Positions 1-7,300 of a DNA stretch of 64,000 nt are shown here, piece after piece (positions within the stretch are counted from its first letter, which is position 1; each line of letters opens with the position of its first letter). Where the stretch lies: NCBI RefSeq assembly GCF_006439395.2, contig NZ_CP083950.1:3534001-3598000 (forward strand), read 5' to 3'. The position numbers were made by a program, and so were the translations under genes. The notes under the pieces were generated by a model. It was not told the origin of the DNA. It did not search any database and saw only the letters and a list, made by a program, of their open reading frames with translations. Source of the stretch: Mesorhizobium sp. B4-1-4 (GTDB lineage Bacteria; Pseudomonadota; Alphaproteobacteria; Rhizobiales; Rhizobiaceae).

Positions 1-131
1 CCACCGCCCGCGCCGCCGCCGATGGGGATCCGGAACTGGCCGGGGCCGCCGCCGTCAAGCCCGCCGCCGGAGCCGCTGTCGCCGCGGTCGTCCTCGACAT
101 TGTCACTCTGACGACGACCTCTCCAGAGCAT
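1..131 (-). CDS. Neutral zinc metallopeptidase, YpfJ family (5' part only)
   Basis: Only the first 43 or so codons lie in the window; the gene runs off the left edge. The minus-strand frame starts with ATG at 131, preceded by a GAGGAG ribosome binding site. It opens MLWRGRRQSDNVEDDRGD and continues into a Gly-rich stretch. This Arg-rich opening, then DNVEDRR and polyglycine, is the hallmark N-terminus of the YpfJ/KPN_02809 family of putative neutral zinc metallopeptidases, in which a membrane segment and an HExxH domain follow. Neither of those is visible here. The family call rests on the N-terminal signature alone. Confidence 0.6.
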   Translation of the reverse strand, partial: MLWRGRRQSDNVEDDRGDSGSGGGLDGGGPGQFRIPIGGGAGG

Positions 132-296
132 GGCAACTCCTCGCACTGCGAACTTCGCGTTGTTCCGGTATGGCCGGCCCAACCCAACAAACAATTATCC
201 CAATGGTTGCGCCAAGTCACAGCATTTTTCGGTAGTGCATCAGTTTGAAATCTGCAAACTAGCCGGCGCTTCACGAGATCGCATCCGGGACTATGT

Positions 297-764
297 TCAA
301 CCAAGCCAACGATGAGCCAGCCACCCGAGGCACAAGCCGCCTATGGCCGCATAGATCAAGCCGATCGGGCCTTTGGGGAAGGGCTCGTGGTGCACCACGC
401 GTGGCGATGGCGGCCGATAATAGGATAGCAGTTGCCGTTGTGAGACGATTAGCATTTGCTCCAACTCGCGGCGCCCTTCCTCCCTTGCCCGTTTTGAGTC
501 CAGGCGCTCCTGAACGTAGAGCTGTCTCGTATGCTCCGTGGCCGAAAATGAGTTTTCGTCTAGCCAGGCTTTGAATTTGCCGGGCCTGACGAGGACTTTG
601 GCATGGGTGAAGTCGCGTCGGTGGAGTCTCTCCGCCTTGGAAGCTTCAAAACCCGTATGCCACTCTTCCCAAGTCGCCGGCATGTCATCAGCGCCGGCAA
701 GCTGGCGGATACGAGGATAATCCTTGGCAGTGTAAACTGGAATAGCCCTGACTTCGCTGGTCAT
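297..764 (-). CDS. Hypothetical protein with C-terminal membrane anchor
   Basis: This is a 155-residue protein of unknown function. The ATG at 764 follows a purine-rich stretch (AAGGGGAAGG) at usable spacing. The central part (about residues 80-115) is rich in Glu, Arg and Lys and probably helical or coiled-coil. The last 25 residues (GPIGLIYAAIGGLCLGWLA and on) form one hydrophobic segment that could anchor the tail in the inner membrane. No domain is recognised. It stands alone on the minus strand, with 131 bp of apparently empty DNA to the next gene. Confidence 0.55.
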   Translation of the reverse strand: MTSEVRAIPVYTAKDYPRIRQLAGADDMPATWEEWHTGFEASKAERLHRRDFTHAKVLVRPGKFKAWLDENSFSATEHTRQLYVQERLDSKRAREEGRRELEQMLIVSQRQLLSYYRPPSPRVVHHEPFPKGPIGLIYAAIGGLCLGWLAHRWLG

Positions 765-894
765 TGCAAGCCTTCCCCTTCTCCCAAGAAGAGGATGCGA
801 CTCCTAGGACTCGCTGTCCAGATGGCGCTACCCAGCCTTCATAAGCCACTTGGTCTCCACCCGCGCGGCCGGTATAGCCGTAACAGCAGAGTGC

Positions 895-1083
895 TCAGTC
901 TTTTTGCTTGGCGCCGGCGCTCTTGCCGTCGGAGCTTTTCGAACGTTCCTCGAACCGCTCCGCTCCCTTCTTCAAGGGGTGGCCTGTCTCGGCTTCCGTC
1001 TTGCGCTCATCTCTGGCCGCAGCCTGCTTCAATCCCTTCGCCGCCTGCTTGCCCTTCGCGGTCGGTGCTTGTTCGACGCCCAT
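895..1083 (-). CDS. Small Lys/Glu-rich hypothetical protein
   Basis: A 62-residue, very hydrophilic protein, rich in Lys, Glu, Ala and Gly, starting MGVEQAPTAKGKQ. The ATG at 1083 is preceded by GGGAG; an in-frame start 14 codons upstream (1125) has no clear ribosome site and is not chosen. There is no membrane segment or cysteine, and it is probably disordered. The composition recalls small stress-associated or nucleic-acid-binding proteins of rhizobia, but no family can be named. It lies just downstream of mntR on the same strand. Confidence 0.45.
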   Translation of the reverse strand: MGVEQAPTAKGKQAAKGLKQAAARDERKTEAETGHPLKKGAERFEERSKSSDGKSAGAKQKD

Positions 1084-1186
1084 CGTCTTCTCCCTGGCGC
1101 GACAATCGCGCGATCTCGGAAGCAACGTGCGGTGTGGTCAGGCGGTTCCGCCCGCTGGTCCGTCCGGGGAAGTCGCCCCACCAGGC

Positions 1187-1636
1187 TCAGCCCACCGTCA
1201 TCGCCTTGCGAAACGCCTCCAGCGTCTCGGCGCTGACATGGTGCTCGATGCCCTCGGCATCGATGCGCGCCGTCTCGGCGCTGACGCCGAGCGAGCGCAG
1301 GAAGGCTTCCACCGTCTGGTGACGGATGCGGCTCTCCTCGGCCACCTTGCGGCCGGCCTCGGTCAGGAACACACCGCGATAGGGTTTTCTCGACACCAGC
1401 CCGTCGGCGCACAACCTGGTCAGCATCTTGGCCACTGTCGGCTGGGCGACGCCGAGCCTAGCCGCAATATCGACTTGGCGCGCCTCGTTCCCGTCCTCGA
1501 TCAGGTCGGCGATCAGCTCGACATAGTCCTCGACAAGTGCGCTGCGGCGCGCTTCGCGCGTCTGCCGGAACCCTTCCGAATGGACGTCGGCGTCAGGCAA
1601 TGGCTCACGCGGGACCGGTTTGTTCTTCAGCGCCAA
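1187..1636 (-). CDS. mntR: Manganese-responsive transcriptional regulator MntR (intact copy)
   Basis: A 149-residue DtxR/MntR-type repressor that senses Mn(II) and controls manganese uptake. A winged helix-turn-helix occupies about residues 35-95 ([20 protein letters not shown] is the recognition region). The C-terminal metal and dimer part holds His106 and the cluster [10 protein letters not shown] (residues 126-135), whose Glu and His residues match the metal-ligand region of the family. The start is TTG at 1636, supported by a strong AGGAGG eight bases upstream and by conservation of the same start in the second copy. The last 43 bp of the gene lie outside the direct repeat. The presumed target mntH is now about 14 kb away beyond the repeat-bounded block. 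Confidence 0.85.
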   Translation of the reverse strand: MALKNKPVPREPLPDADVHSEGFRQTREARRSALVEDYVELIADLIEDGNEARQVDIAARLGVAQPTVAKMLTRLCADGLVSRKPYRGVFLTEAGRKVAEESRIRHQTVEAFLRSLGVSAETARIDAEGIEHHVSAETLEAFRKAMTVG

Positions 1637-1949
1637 TGCGCGCTCCTCCTGGGAGTTTTGCCGTCTCTGTTTTTATAGCACGGGCTTTGATTCTTCAGGC
1701 CGTTTATTTGGAGGTATGTTCGCCCGATCGGCAAGCAGGTCGTTGCGCGTCGGGACGACGTTCCTCCGCCAGCCTATGCCCTCGATGAGAAGGTAGAAAC
1801 CGATCCAGTGCCATTGTCCGTGACTCCTGGGGCCATATTTGGGTGTTGCTGAGCTGAAACCGCCCGACTGCAATCGCCGCCAGGGAGAAAGCCATGACCC
1901 GCAGTGACGTTCTGATCGTAGCCGCCGGCCCAACCGGCCTGGTGCTGGC
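1229..1949. repeat. Long direct repeat, left copy (R1)
   Basis: About 721 bp matching 13588-14307 in the same orientation, with only a handful of substitutions and a single-base indel (GTTCGCCCGATC here, GTTCGCCGATC there). It covers most of mntR, the divergent promoter region and the first 19 codons of a FAD monooxygenase gene. To the left the sequence continues naturally into the mntR 3' end. To the right, homology stops abruptly inside the monooxygenase codons. This is directly visible by aligning the two stretches. Confidence 0.95.
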
Positions 1950-1974
1950 CGCCTTCAACGATATCCGCCAATAG
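1894..1974 (+). pseudogene. Truncated start of FAD monooxygenase
   Basis: Plus-strand ATG at 1894 opens MTRSDVLIVAAGPTGLVL, identical to the start of the intact monooxygenase at 14252 except for one Gly-to-Ala change in the FAD-binding glycine motif. After 19 codons the homology ends and the frame closes after 26 residues. The ribosome site (GGGAG) and upstream DNA are kept. It is a remnant created when the right part of the gene was displaced to 14.3 kb, and it is not expected to be functional. Confidence 0.85.
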
Positions 1975-1998
1975 CGTTTCCAACTTCGGGCAAAGAAA

Positions 1999-2748
1999 CT
2001 ATTCTTCTTGCCGTACCAAGCGATCGCTGTTCGTGTCCTTGGCATGATCCCCATGCCGCATCATGCGTCGAAAGCTCATTGAGATATGCGCGCGCCTGAT
2101 GTGCCCGATCGACTCCCAGTCGCCGATCTCCGCTGCGGCCAGGACTTCCTCCATCTCACGTCGAAACGCCGTGAACTCTTCCACAAGTCCTAGTTGAGGC
2201 ATCATCTTCAGGACGACACGCGCCACCTGGAAATAAAGTCTCTCGCTGATCTCGCGCAATGGCTGGTTCCCGGTCATGGCGGTCAGTTCAGAAAAGAAGT
2301 CCATGTTCAGCTGCAGGAAAGCCCGCTGATCCGGATTGAGCATGTCGGAATCACAGCGCGCGATGAGCGTCCGGATTCGATCCAGGTCGGCCGCCGTCCG
2401 CGGGATCGGCGAAAGCTTGCCGACCAGAAGCGCCAATTCGAGGCGCAAGTGATAGACCTGCTGCAGTTCCTCGATGTCGACATCGGTGACTATGGTGCCG
2501 ACGCCGTGCACGGATTGAACCAGACCTTCGGACTCAAGACGTGCCAGCACGCGACGGACCGGCGTGCGGCTGATCTGGAATTCCTGGGCGAGTTCTTCCT
2601 CGGAGAGCCGGCTTCCCGGCGGGTAGTCGAGCAGGCAGATGCGGTCTCGCAGGATCCGGTAGATACGCTCGAACCGTTCCCGCGCCGAAAGCGGCCGCGG
2701 CGCCTCCAGGATCGCCGTGGTGACCGAGGCATCCGTCTCCAGTGTCAT
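1999..2748 (-). CDS. GntR-family transcriptional regulator, FCD subfamily
   Basis: A 249-residue FadR/VanR-like regulator. The N-terminal winged helix (about residues 25-92) shows the typical core GSRLSEEELAQEFQISRTPV and RLESEGLV. The C-terminal half is an all-helical FCD effector domain. It ends 25 bp from the monooxygenase remnant and overlaps the ATP-binding gene of the transporter by 4 bp, so it is probably co-transcribed as the last gene of the ehu operon. FCD regulators usually repress neighbouring catabolic genes until a small carboxylate or amino-acid-like ligand binds. A TTGTATAC-like palindrome lies in the ehuB/hydrolase divergent region. Confidence 0.85.
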   Translation of the reverse strand: MTLETDASVTTAILEAPRPLSARERFERIYRILRDRICLLDYPPGSRLSEEELAQEFQISRTPVRRVLARLESEGLVQSVHGVGTIVTDVDIEELQQVYHLRLELALLVGKLSPIPRTAADLDRIRTLIARCDSDMLNPDQRAFLQLNMDFFSELTAMTGNQPLREISERLYFQVARVVLKMMPQLGLVEEFTAFRREMEEVLAAAEIGDWESIGHIRRAHISMSFRRMMRHGDHAKDTNSDRLVRQEE

Positions 2749-3524
2749 CCAGCCTCCAGGACAGCATGCAGGAATTGCCGCGTCCGCTCGTTCTTAGGGG
2801 CACCGAACAGCTCGCCTGGCGGTCCCTGCTCGCATATCTTGCCTTGGTAGAAGAAGCAGACGCGATCGGAAAATTCCTTGGCGAAGCCCATCTGGTGCGT
2901 GACCATGAGCATCGTCAAATCATGCTCGCGGCCGATTTGCCTTATCACTTGCAGCACTTCGCCGACAAGTTCCGGATCAAGCGCCGAGGTCACCTCGTCG
3001 AACAGCATTATCTTGGGTCGCATCGCCAACGCCCTGGCGATGGCGACGCGCTGTTGCTGGCCACCGGAAAGCTGGGAAGGGTAATGATCCTTCTTCTGCG
3101 ACAGCCCAACCATGTCGAGAAGCTCGGCCGCCCGCGCCTCGGCATCCGTCCTTTTCATGCCAAGCACGGTTATCGGCGCCTCGATGCAATTTGCCATCGC
3201 CGTCATGTGGGGGAACAGATTGAAGGACTGGAAGACCATACCGATCTTTGCCCGGATGCGACGGATGTGAGCAAGGTTGGCAGGCATAAGCGTTCCGCCC
3301 TGCTGCATGTGCGTCAGCGGCTCGCCTTCGACCCAGATGACACCATCATTGATCGTCTCCAGCGTCATCAGCATGCGCAGCACGGTGGTCTTGCCCGAAC
3401 CGGACGGGCCAATGACGGAGACCTTCTCGCCGCGCGCGATTTCGAGGTTCAAGCCGTCGAGAACGGTCAACGCGCCGTAGCGTTTGGAAACATTGTCGAA
3501 GCGGACCATCGGTTGTTCCGTCAT
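2745..3524 (-). CDS. ehuA: Polar amino-acid/ectoine-type ABC transporter, ATP-binding protein
   Basis: A 259-residue cytoplasmic ATPase of the HisP/GlnQ family. Walker A is GPSGSGKTT (residues about 38-46), the signature is LSGGQQQR, Walker B is IMLFDEVTSALDPE and the switch His is in MVTHQMGF. The start is ATG at 3524, which gives a normal family length; the open frame upstream belongs to the overlapping permease gene. It overlaps the permease by 4 bp (ATGA). The insertion around HMQQGGTLMPANLAHIR is characteristic of Ehu-type ATPases, which supports the symbol, but the substrate may differ from ectoine in this gene set. Confidence 0.85.
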   Translation of the reverse strand: MTEQPMVRFDNVSKRYGALTVLDGLNLEIARGEKVSVIGPSGSGKTTVLRMLMTLETINDGVIWVEGEPLTHMQQGGTLMPANLAHIRRIRAKIGMVFQSFNLFPHMTAMANCIEAPITVLGMKRTDAEARAAELLDMVGLSQKKDHYPSQLSGGQQQRVAIARALAMRPKIMLFDEVTSALDPELVGEVLQVIRQIGREHDLTMLMVTHQMGFAKEFSDRVCFFYQGKICEQGPPGELFGAPKNERTRQFLHAVLEAG

Positions 3525-4180
3525 CGCGTGTTCCTCCGGTTGAGCAGGCGTTCGAGGGCACGAATAAGCGCGGCAGAAACCAGGCTCATCGCAAGGAAGA
3601 ACAGGCCGACCAGGGTAATCGGCTCGGTGTAGCGGAAAGTCTCGGAGCCGATGATCTTGGCTGTCTGCATGAGTTCCAGCACGGCGATAGCCGAAAGCAG
3701 CGGCGTTTCCTTGAACAGCGCGACGAGATAGTTGCCGAGCGCCGGCACGATCGGCGGAATGGCCTGCGGGATAACGATGTCGCGAAAGGTCGTCCAGGAC
3801 GAGAGATTCAGCGCGATCGAGGCTTCCCATTGACCACGATGGATGTTGTCGAAGCCGGCGCGATAGACCTCCGAGCAGTAGGCGGCATAGTGAATGCCAA
3901 TCGCCATGACACCAGCCGTGAACGCGTCGAGCACAAGGCCGAATTTCGGAAAGACGAAATAGAGGAAGAATATCTGGATGAGCAATGGCGTCGAGCGGAT
4001 CAGCTCGACCAGCACCGAGATCGTCCAACCGGTCCACGGCACGGCGATGCGGATCACCGCCAGGACCAGGCCGAGCGAGGCCGCGATGGCGAAACCGAGC
4101 AGCGTCGCCTCTATCGAGATGACCGCGGCGCGCGCCAGCACCGGCAGGATCTCTAGGGCAAAACTCCAATCCCAGATCAT
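3521..4180 (-). CDS. ehuD: ABC transporter permease, EhuD-like
   Basis: A 219-residue inner-membrane permease of the HisM/GlnP family with about five hydrophobic segments. It carries the family motif LIRSTPLLIQIFF and the EAA-type ATPase-contact loop RGQWEASIALNLSSWTTF followed by IPQAIPPIVPALGNY. It overlaps the next permease gene by 4 bp and the ATPase gene by 4 bp, giving a tightly coupled operon ehuB-ehuC-ehuD-ehuA-gntR. It probably forms a heterodimer with the EhuC-like protein. The name follows gene order and family; substrate identity is inferred. Confidence 0.8.
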   Translation of the reverse strand: MIWDWSFALEILPVLARAAVISIEATLLGFAIAASLGLVLAVIRIAVPWTGWTISVLVELIRSTPLLIQIFFLYFVFPKFGLVLDAFTAGVMAIGIHYAAYCSEVYRAGFDNIHRGQWEASIALNLSSWTTFRDIVIPQAIPPIVPALGNYLVALFKETPLLSAIAVLELMQTAKIIGSETFRYTEPITLVGLFFLAMSLVSAALIRALERLLNRRNTR

Positions 4181-4905
4181 GCTGCCTTCCCTCGCGCCAA
4201 GCCGAGCGAGGCCCGCTTTTCGAGCAGCCGCATGCCGATGGAAACGGTGAGCGACATGGCGAGATACATCAGCAGCACCAGCGTGAAGATTGGAATGGTC
4301 TTGAACGTGTTCTGGTTCATCTGCTGCGCCTTAAAGGCAAGGTCCGACAGGGTGATCAGCGAGACCAGCGCGGTCGACTTCAGCAACTCGATGAACAGAT
4401 TGCCCCAAGGCGGGATCATGGCGATGAAGGCCTGCGGCAGGATGATCCGGCGCAGCATCTGCGCGCGGCTCATGTTGAGCGCAGTTCCCGCTTCCCACTG
4501 GCCGCGCGCGACTGACTGGATGGCCCCCCGCACGCATTCGGATCCGTAGGCCCCGACATTCAGGCCGAGCGCCAGCACGGCAACGAGAAATGCGTCTAGC
4601 GTGACGCCGAATTGCGGCAGCACAAAAAATAGCCAGAACAATTGCACCAGCGCCGAGGTGCCGCGAAAGATCTCGACATAGACCGTCGCCAGCCATCTAA
4701 GCGGCGCCGGGCCATACATACGTGCCAAGGCGGCGAGCACGCCCATGATGACCGCCAGCAGGCTGCCCAGGATGGCGATCTCCATTGTCAGGACGGCGCC
4801 CTGCAGCAGCCCCGGCAGGAACAGCCTGTATGTTGCCTGCGTTGCAAGCACGGCGATCACGGCTAGCGAGACAACCAGCATGGCAACGAGCGTGCGGATT
4901 CCCAT
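4177..4905 (-). CDS. ehuC: ABC transporter permease, EhuC-like
   Basis: A 242-residue membrane permease of the polar amino-acid (HisM) family. The first 25 residues form a signal-anchor helix. It has FRGTSALVQLFWLFFVLPQ and the cytoplasmic loop ARGQWEAGTALNMSRAQM with LPQAFIAMIPPWGNLF, matching the ATPase docking region. It lies 57 bp downstream of the binding-protein gene across a stem-loop, and overlaps the following permease gene. It works with EhuD and EhuA to import the ligand delivered by the binding protein. Confidence 0.8.
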   Translation of the reverse strand: MGIRTLVAMLVVSLAVIAVLATQATYRLFLPGLLQGAVLTMEIAILGSLLAVIMGVLAALARMYGPAPLRWLATVYVEIFRGTSALVQLFWLFFVLPQFGVTLDAFLVAVLALGLNVGAYGSECVRGAIQSVARGQWEAGTALNMSRAQMLRRIILPQAFIAMIPPWGNLFIELLKSTALVSLITLSDLAFKAQQMNQNTFKTIPIFTLVLLMYLAMSLTVSIGMRLLEKRASLGLARGKAA

Positions 4906-4919
4906 CTGCTTCTCCGAGC

Positions 4920-4949
4920 AAAAAAAGGGGCGGCGCTTTCACGCCGCCC
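4920..4949 (-). terminator. Stem-loop with T-run between binding-protein and permease genes
   Basis: On the minus strand GGGCGGCG and CGCCGCCC form a perfect 8-bp stem with a 6-base loop, followed by seven Ts. It lies directly after the binding-protein gene and before the first permease gene. Such partial terminators or 3' stabilising hairpins commonly let the binding protein be made in excess over the membrane components. Confidence 0.75.
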
Positions 4950-4962
4950 AGCAGTTGGGAAC

Positions 4963-5832
4963 TTATTCGCCCTTGCAGAGCTGCGCGGTGGTCTTGTTCG
5001 GCAGATAATCCTTACCGAAGCCGAGTGGTTCGACCAGCGCAATGTGCTCCGGTGAGCCGATGAATTTCTTCAGTTCGGCATTGAACGCTTCCTGGAGATC
5101 GGTGTCCTCCTTGCGGAAGCCGAAGCCGCCGTGCCCCTTCACCGACTTGCCGGCAACTTCGCCGAAGGGCTTGGTCGATTCGACGCCATCGGCCTTCTTG
5201 GCCATATCGGCGATCGACAATGCGGTAAGCGCGGCGGCGTCGGCGCGCCCTGCCTGGACGGCGGCAACGAGACTGGACTGGTCAGGCAAAGCGACGATCT
5301 GCCCTGGCGCGACACCTGCATCCTTGGCGTATCCACCCTCGACCGCGCCCGCCATCACCGCAAGCTTGAGATCGGGATTGTCCTTGACGCTCGAATAATC
5401 CTTTATGCCCTTCGGGTTGCCCTTCGCCACCAGCATGGCCTGACCGATACCATAGGACGGTTCGGAGAAATTGATCTCCGCGCAACGCTTTGGATTGATG
5501 AACATGCCGGCAGCGATGATGTCAAATCTCCCAGCCTTCAGGCCAGGTATGAGCGACCCGAATTCGGTCAGCACGCCGTCCACCTGCGAAATGCCCATCT
5601 TGGCGAGCACAGCCTTGGCGACCTCGGGCGCTTCGCCGGTCAATTTGCCGTCAGGCGTTGCGAACCCGAACGGCGCCTCATTGGCGAAACCGACGCGGAT
5701 GTAGCCGTCCTTCTTGGCGCGTTCGAGGGTCGTTTCGGCCTGAGCCGGAAGCGCCGTGAACATAGTCGCGACGAGCGCAAGGCAGGCAGCCGTCTTCATG
5801 GCCGTGCGGCGAGATATCTGTGACATGAGCAT
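4963..5832 (-). CDS. ehuB: Periplasmic substrate-binding protein, EhuB-like
   Basis: A 289-residue SBP_bac_3 family protein. A signal peptide covers about residues 1-32 (basic start, hydrophobic core LALVATMFTALPAQA). The mature protein has the family pattern GYIRVGFANEAPFGF, the ligand-binding GRFDIIAAGMFINPKRC, and a second lobe ending PLGFGKDYLP. It is the first gene of the minus-strand operon and is divergent from the hydrolase-sox operon. It resembles ectoine-binding EhuB, but the adjacent genes lack the usual eut/doe ectoine catabolic set, so the ligand could be another zwitterionic or cyclic amino acid. Confidence 0.82.
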   Translation of the reverse strand: MLMSQISRRTAMKTAACLALVATMFTALPAQAETTLERAKKDGYIRVGFANEAPFGFATPDGKLTGEAPEVAKAVLAKMGISQVDGVLTEFGSLIPGLKAGRFDIIAAGMFINPKRCAEINFSEPSYGIGQAMLVAKGNPKGIKDYSSVKDNPDLKLAVMAGAVEGGYAKDAGVAPGQIVALPDQSSLVAAVQAGRADAAALTALSIADMAKKADGVESTKPFGEVAGKSVKGHGGFGFRKEDTDLQEAFNAELKKFIGSPEHIALVEPLGFGKDYLPNKTTAQLCKGE

Positions 5833-5909
5833 GCATTCCCCTTTTCTTTTTTGGATGAGCTTACTGGCTCGAAGGACGTTTCTCCATCGTCACATCGAAC
5901 ATGTAAGAC

Positions 5910-5919
5910 GTATACAACT
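5910..5919. promoter_or_regulatory. Candidate GntR/FCD operator in divergent promoter region
   Basis: ACGTATACAA (minus strand TTGTATACGT) matches 8 of 10 positions of the palindrome TTGTATACAA recognised by several FCD-type GntR regulators. It lies in the 249-bp region between the divergent ehuB and hydrolase genes, the natural place for the linked GntR protein to act. Nothing else, such as a further gene, is seen in 5833-6081. Confidence 0.35.
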
Positions 5920-6081
5920 CATCTGGACATATCGCAAGACACCCTGTACGAATCTGGAAAATCACCGATGTCAGCCCGAATGTGTGGCTGGATTGATTGC
6001 TAGTTGTGCACAATTAGAGGTATCTGCCTCGAAATGTAGCGGCGGACTTGCAATCGATCACGATGGTCACGGGGACAAGTT

Positions 6082-7263
6082 TTGAGCAGGTCAGCCAATT
6101 TCACGAAGACGGAATACGCGCAGCGCCTGACGGGCGTGAAGCGGCGCATGGAGAAGGCCGGCTTCGATCTCATCGTCTGCCAGGATCCCGCAAACATGTG
6201 CTGGCTTACTGGCTACGACGGATGGTCCTTCTACGTGCCGCAATGCGTGCTCGTCCACCTGGAGGAAAATCTGCCGATCTGGTTCGGCAGGGCGCAGGAC
6301 GCCAGGAGCGCCCGCTTGACCACCGGCCTGCCCGAAGAAAACATCGTCGCGTTCTCCGAGCGGCTGGTACAGCAGCCTATCGAGCATCCGTATGACGAAC
6401 TCGCCAGCCTGATCCGGGCACGCGGATGGGAACAGGCGCGCATCGGCGTCGAGATGGACGCGCACTACTACACGGCGCGCTGTCATGCCCATCTTGTCGG
6501 CGGCCTGCCCGCGGCGCGTTTCGGCAACAATCACGACCTCGTCAACTGGGCGCGGCTGGTAAAATCGGAGGCCGAACTGGTGCTGATCCGTGAAGCCGGC
6601 GCGATCTGCGACAATGCCATGAACCGCGCGGTCGAAAAGATGCGACCGGGCGTGCCGCAGAACCAAGTGATCGCGGAAATCTATCATGCCCAGATCATGG
6701 GCCTGCCAGGCGTCGGCGGCGACTACGCAGCAATCTGCCCGCTGATGCCGGCAGGCGAAGGCACGAGCACACCGCATCTGACCTGGTCGGACGCGCCTCT
6801 TCCGGACAGCGGGCTGGCCATCATCGAGATCGCCGGTGTGCGACGGCGCTATCACGCGGCGCTAACCCGGACGGTGCATTTCGGCAAGCCGCCGACCGCC
6901 CTCTCCGATATGGCAAAGGCGATCGTCGAAGGGGTCGATGCGGGCCTCGATCTGGCACGGCCCGGCAACACTGCCGAAGAGGTCGAGGCCGCCTGGCAGG
7001 CGGTGCTGCGCAGAAACGGGCTGAAGAAGGAAAGCCGCGTCGGCTATCCTGTCGGCCTCGCCTATCCGCCGGATTGGGGCGAACGCACCGCAAGCCTGAG
7101 GCCTGGCGACAAGACCGAACTGCAGCCCGGTATGTGCTTCCACTTCATGGCCGGCGTATGGCTCGACGATTTCGGCGTCGCCATTTCCGAATCCTTCGTC
7201 GTTACCGAAGGCGGCGGCGAACGGCTGTGCGACGTGACCCGCGATCTCATCGTCATTGACTGA
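6082..7263 (+). CDS. M24-fold hydrolase, ectoine hydrolase (DoeA/EutD)/creatinase type
   Basis: A 393-residue protein with an N-terminal creatinase-like domain (1-160; WLTGYDGWSFYV is typical of ectoine hydrolases) and a C-terminal pita-bread domain. The five M24 metal ligands are largely replaced (Glu249 and Ala260 for the two Asp, Tyr322 for His), as in the metal-free hydrolases creatinase and DoeA. His232, Glu249 and Glu370 sit where creatinase has its catalytic and substrate-binding residues. The start is TTG at 6082 behind GGGGA; the ATG at 6063 is out of frame. It probably opens a cyclic amidine or cleaves a guanidino/amide bond in the cytoplasm. It is first in an operon with the second M24 gene and soxBDAG. 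Confidence 0.75.
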   Translation: MSRSANFTKTEYAQRLTGVKRRMEKAGFDLIVCQDPANMCWLTGYDGWSFYVPQCVLVHLEENLPIWFGRAQDARSARLTTGLPEENIVAFSERLVQQPIEHPYDELASLIRARGWEQARIGVEMDAHYYTARCHAHLVGGLPAARFGNNHDLVNWARLVKSEAELVLIREAGAICDNAMNRAVEKMRPGVPQNQVIAEIYHAQIMGLPGVGGDYAAICPLMPAGEGTSTPHLTWSDAPLPDSGLAIIEIAGVRRRYHAALTRTVHFGKPPTALSDMAKAIVEGVDAGLDLARPGNTAEEVEAAWQAVLRRNGLKKESRVGYPVGLAYPPDWGERTASLRPGDKTELQPGMCFHFMAGVWLDDFGVAISESFVVTEGGGERLCDVTRDLIVID

Positions 7264-7300
7264 CCACCAGCCCAAGAGCCGGTAACTTCAAGGATACCCA

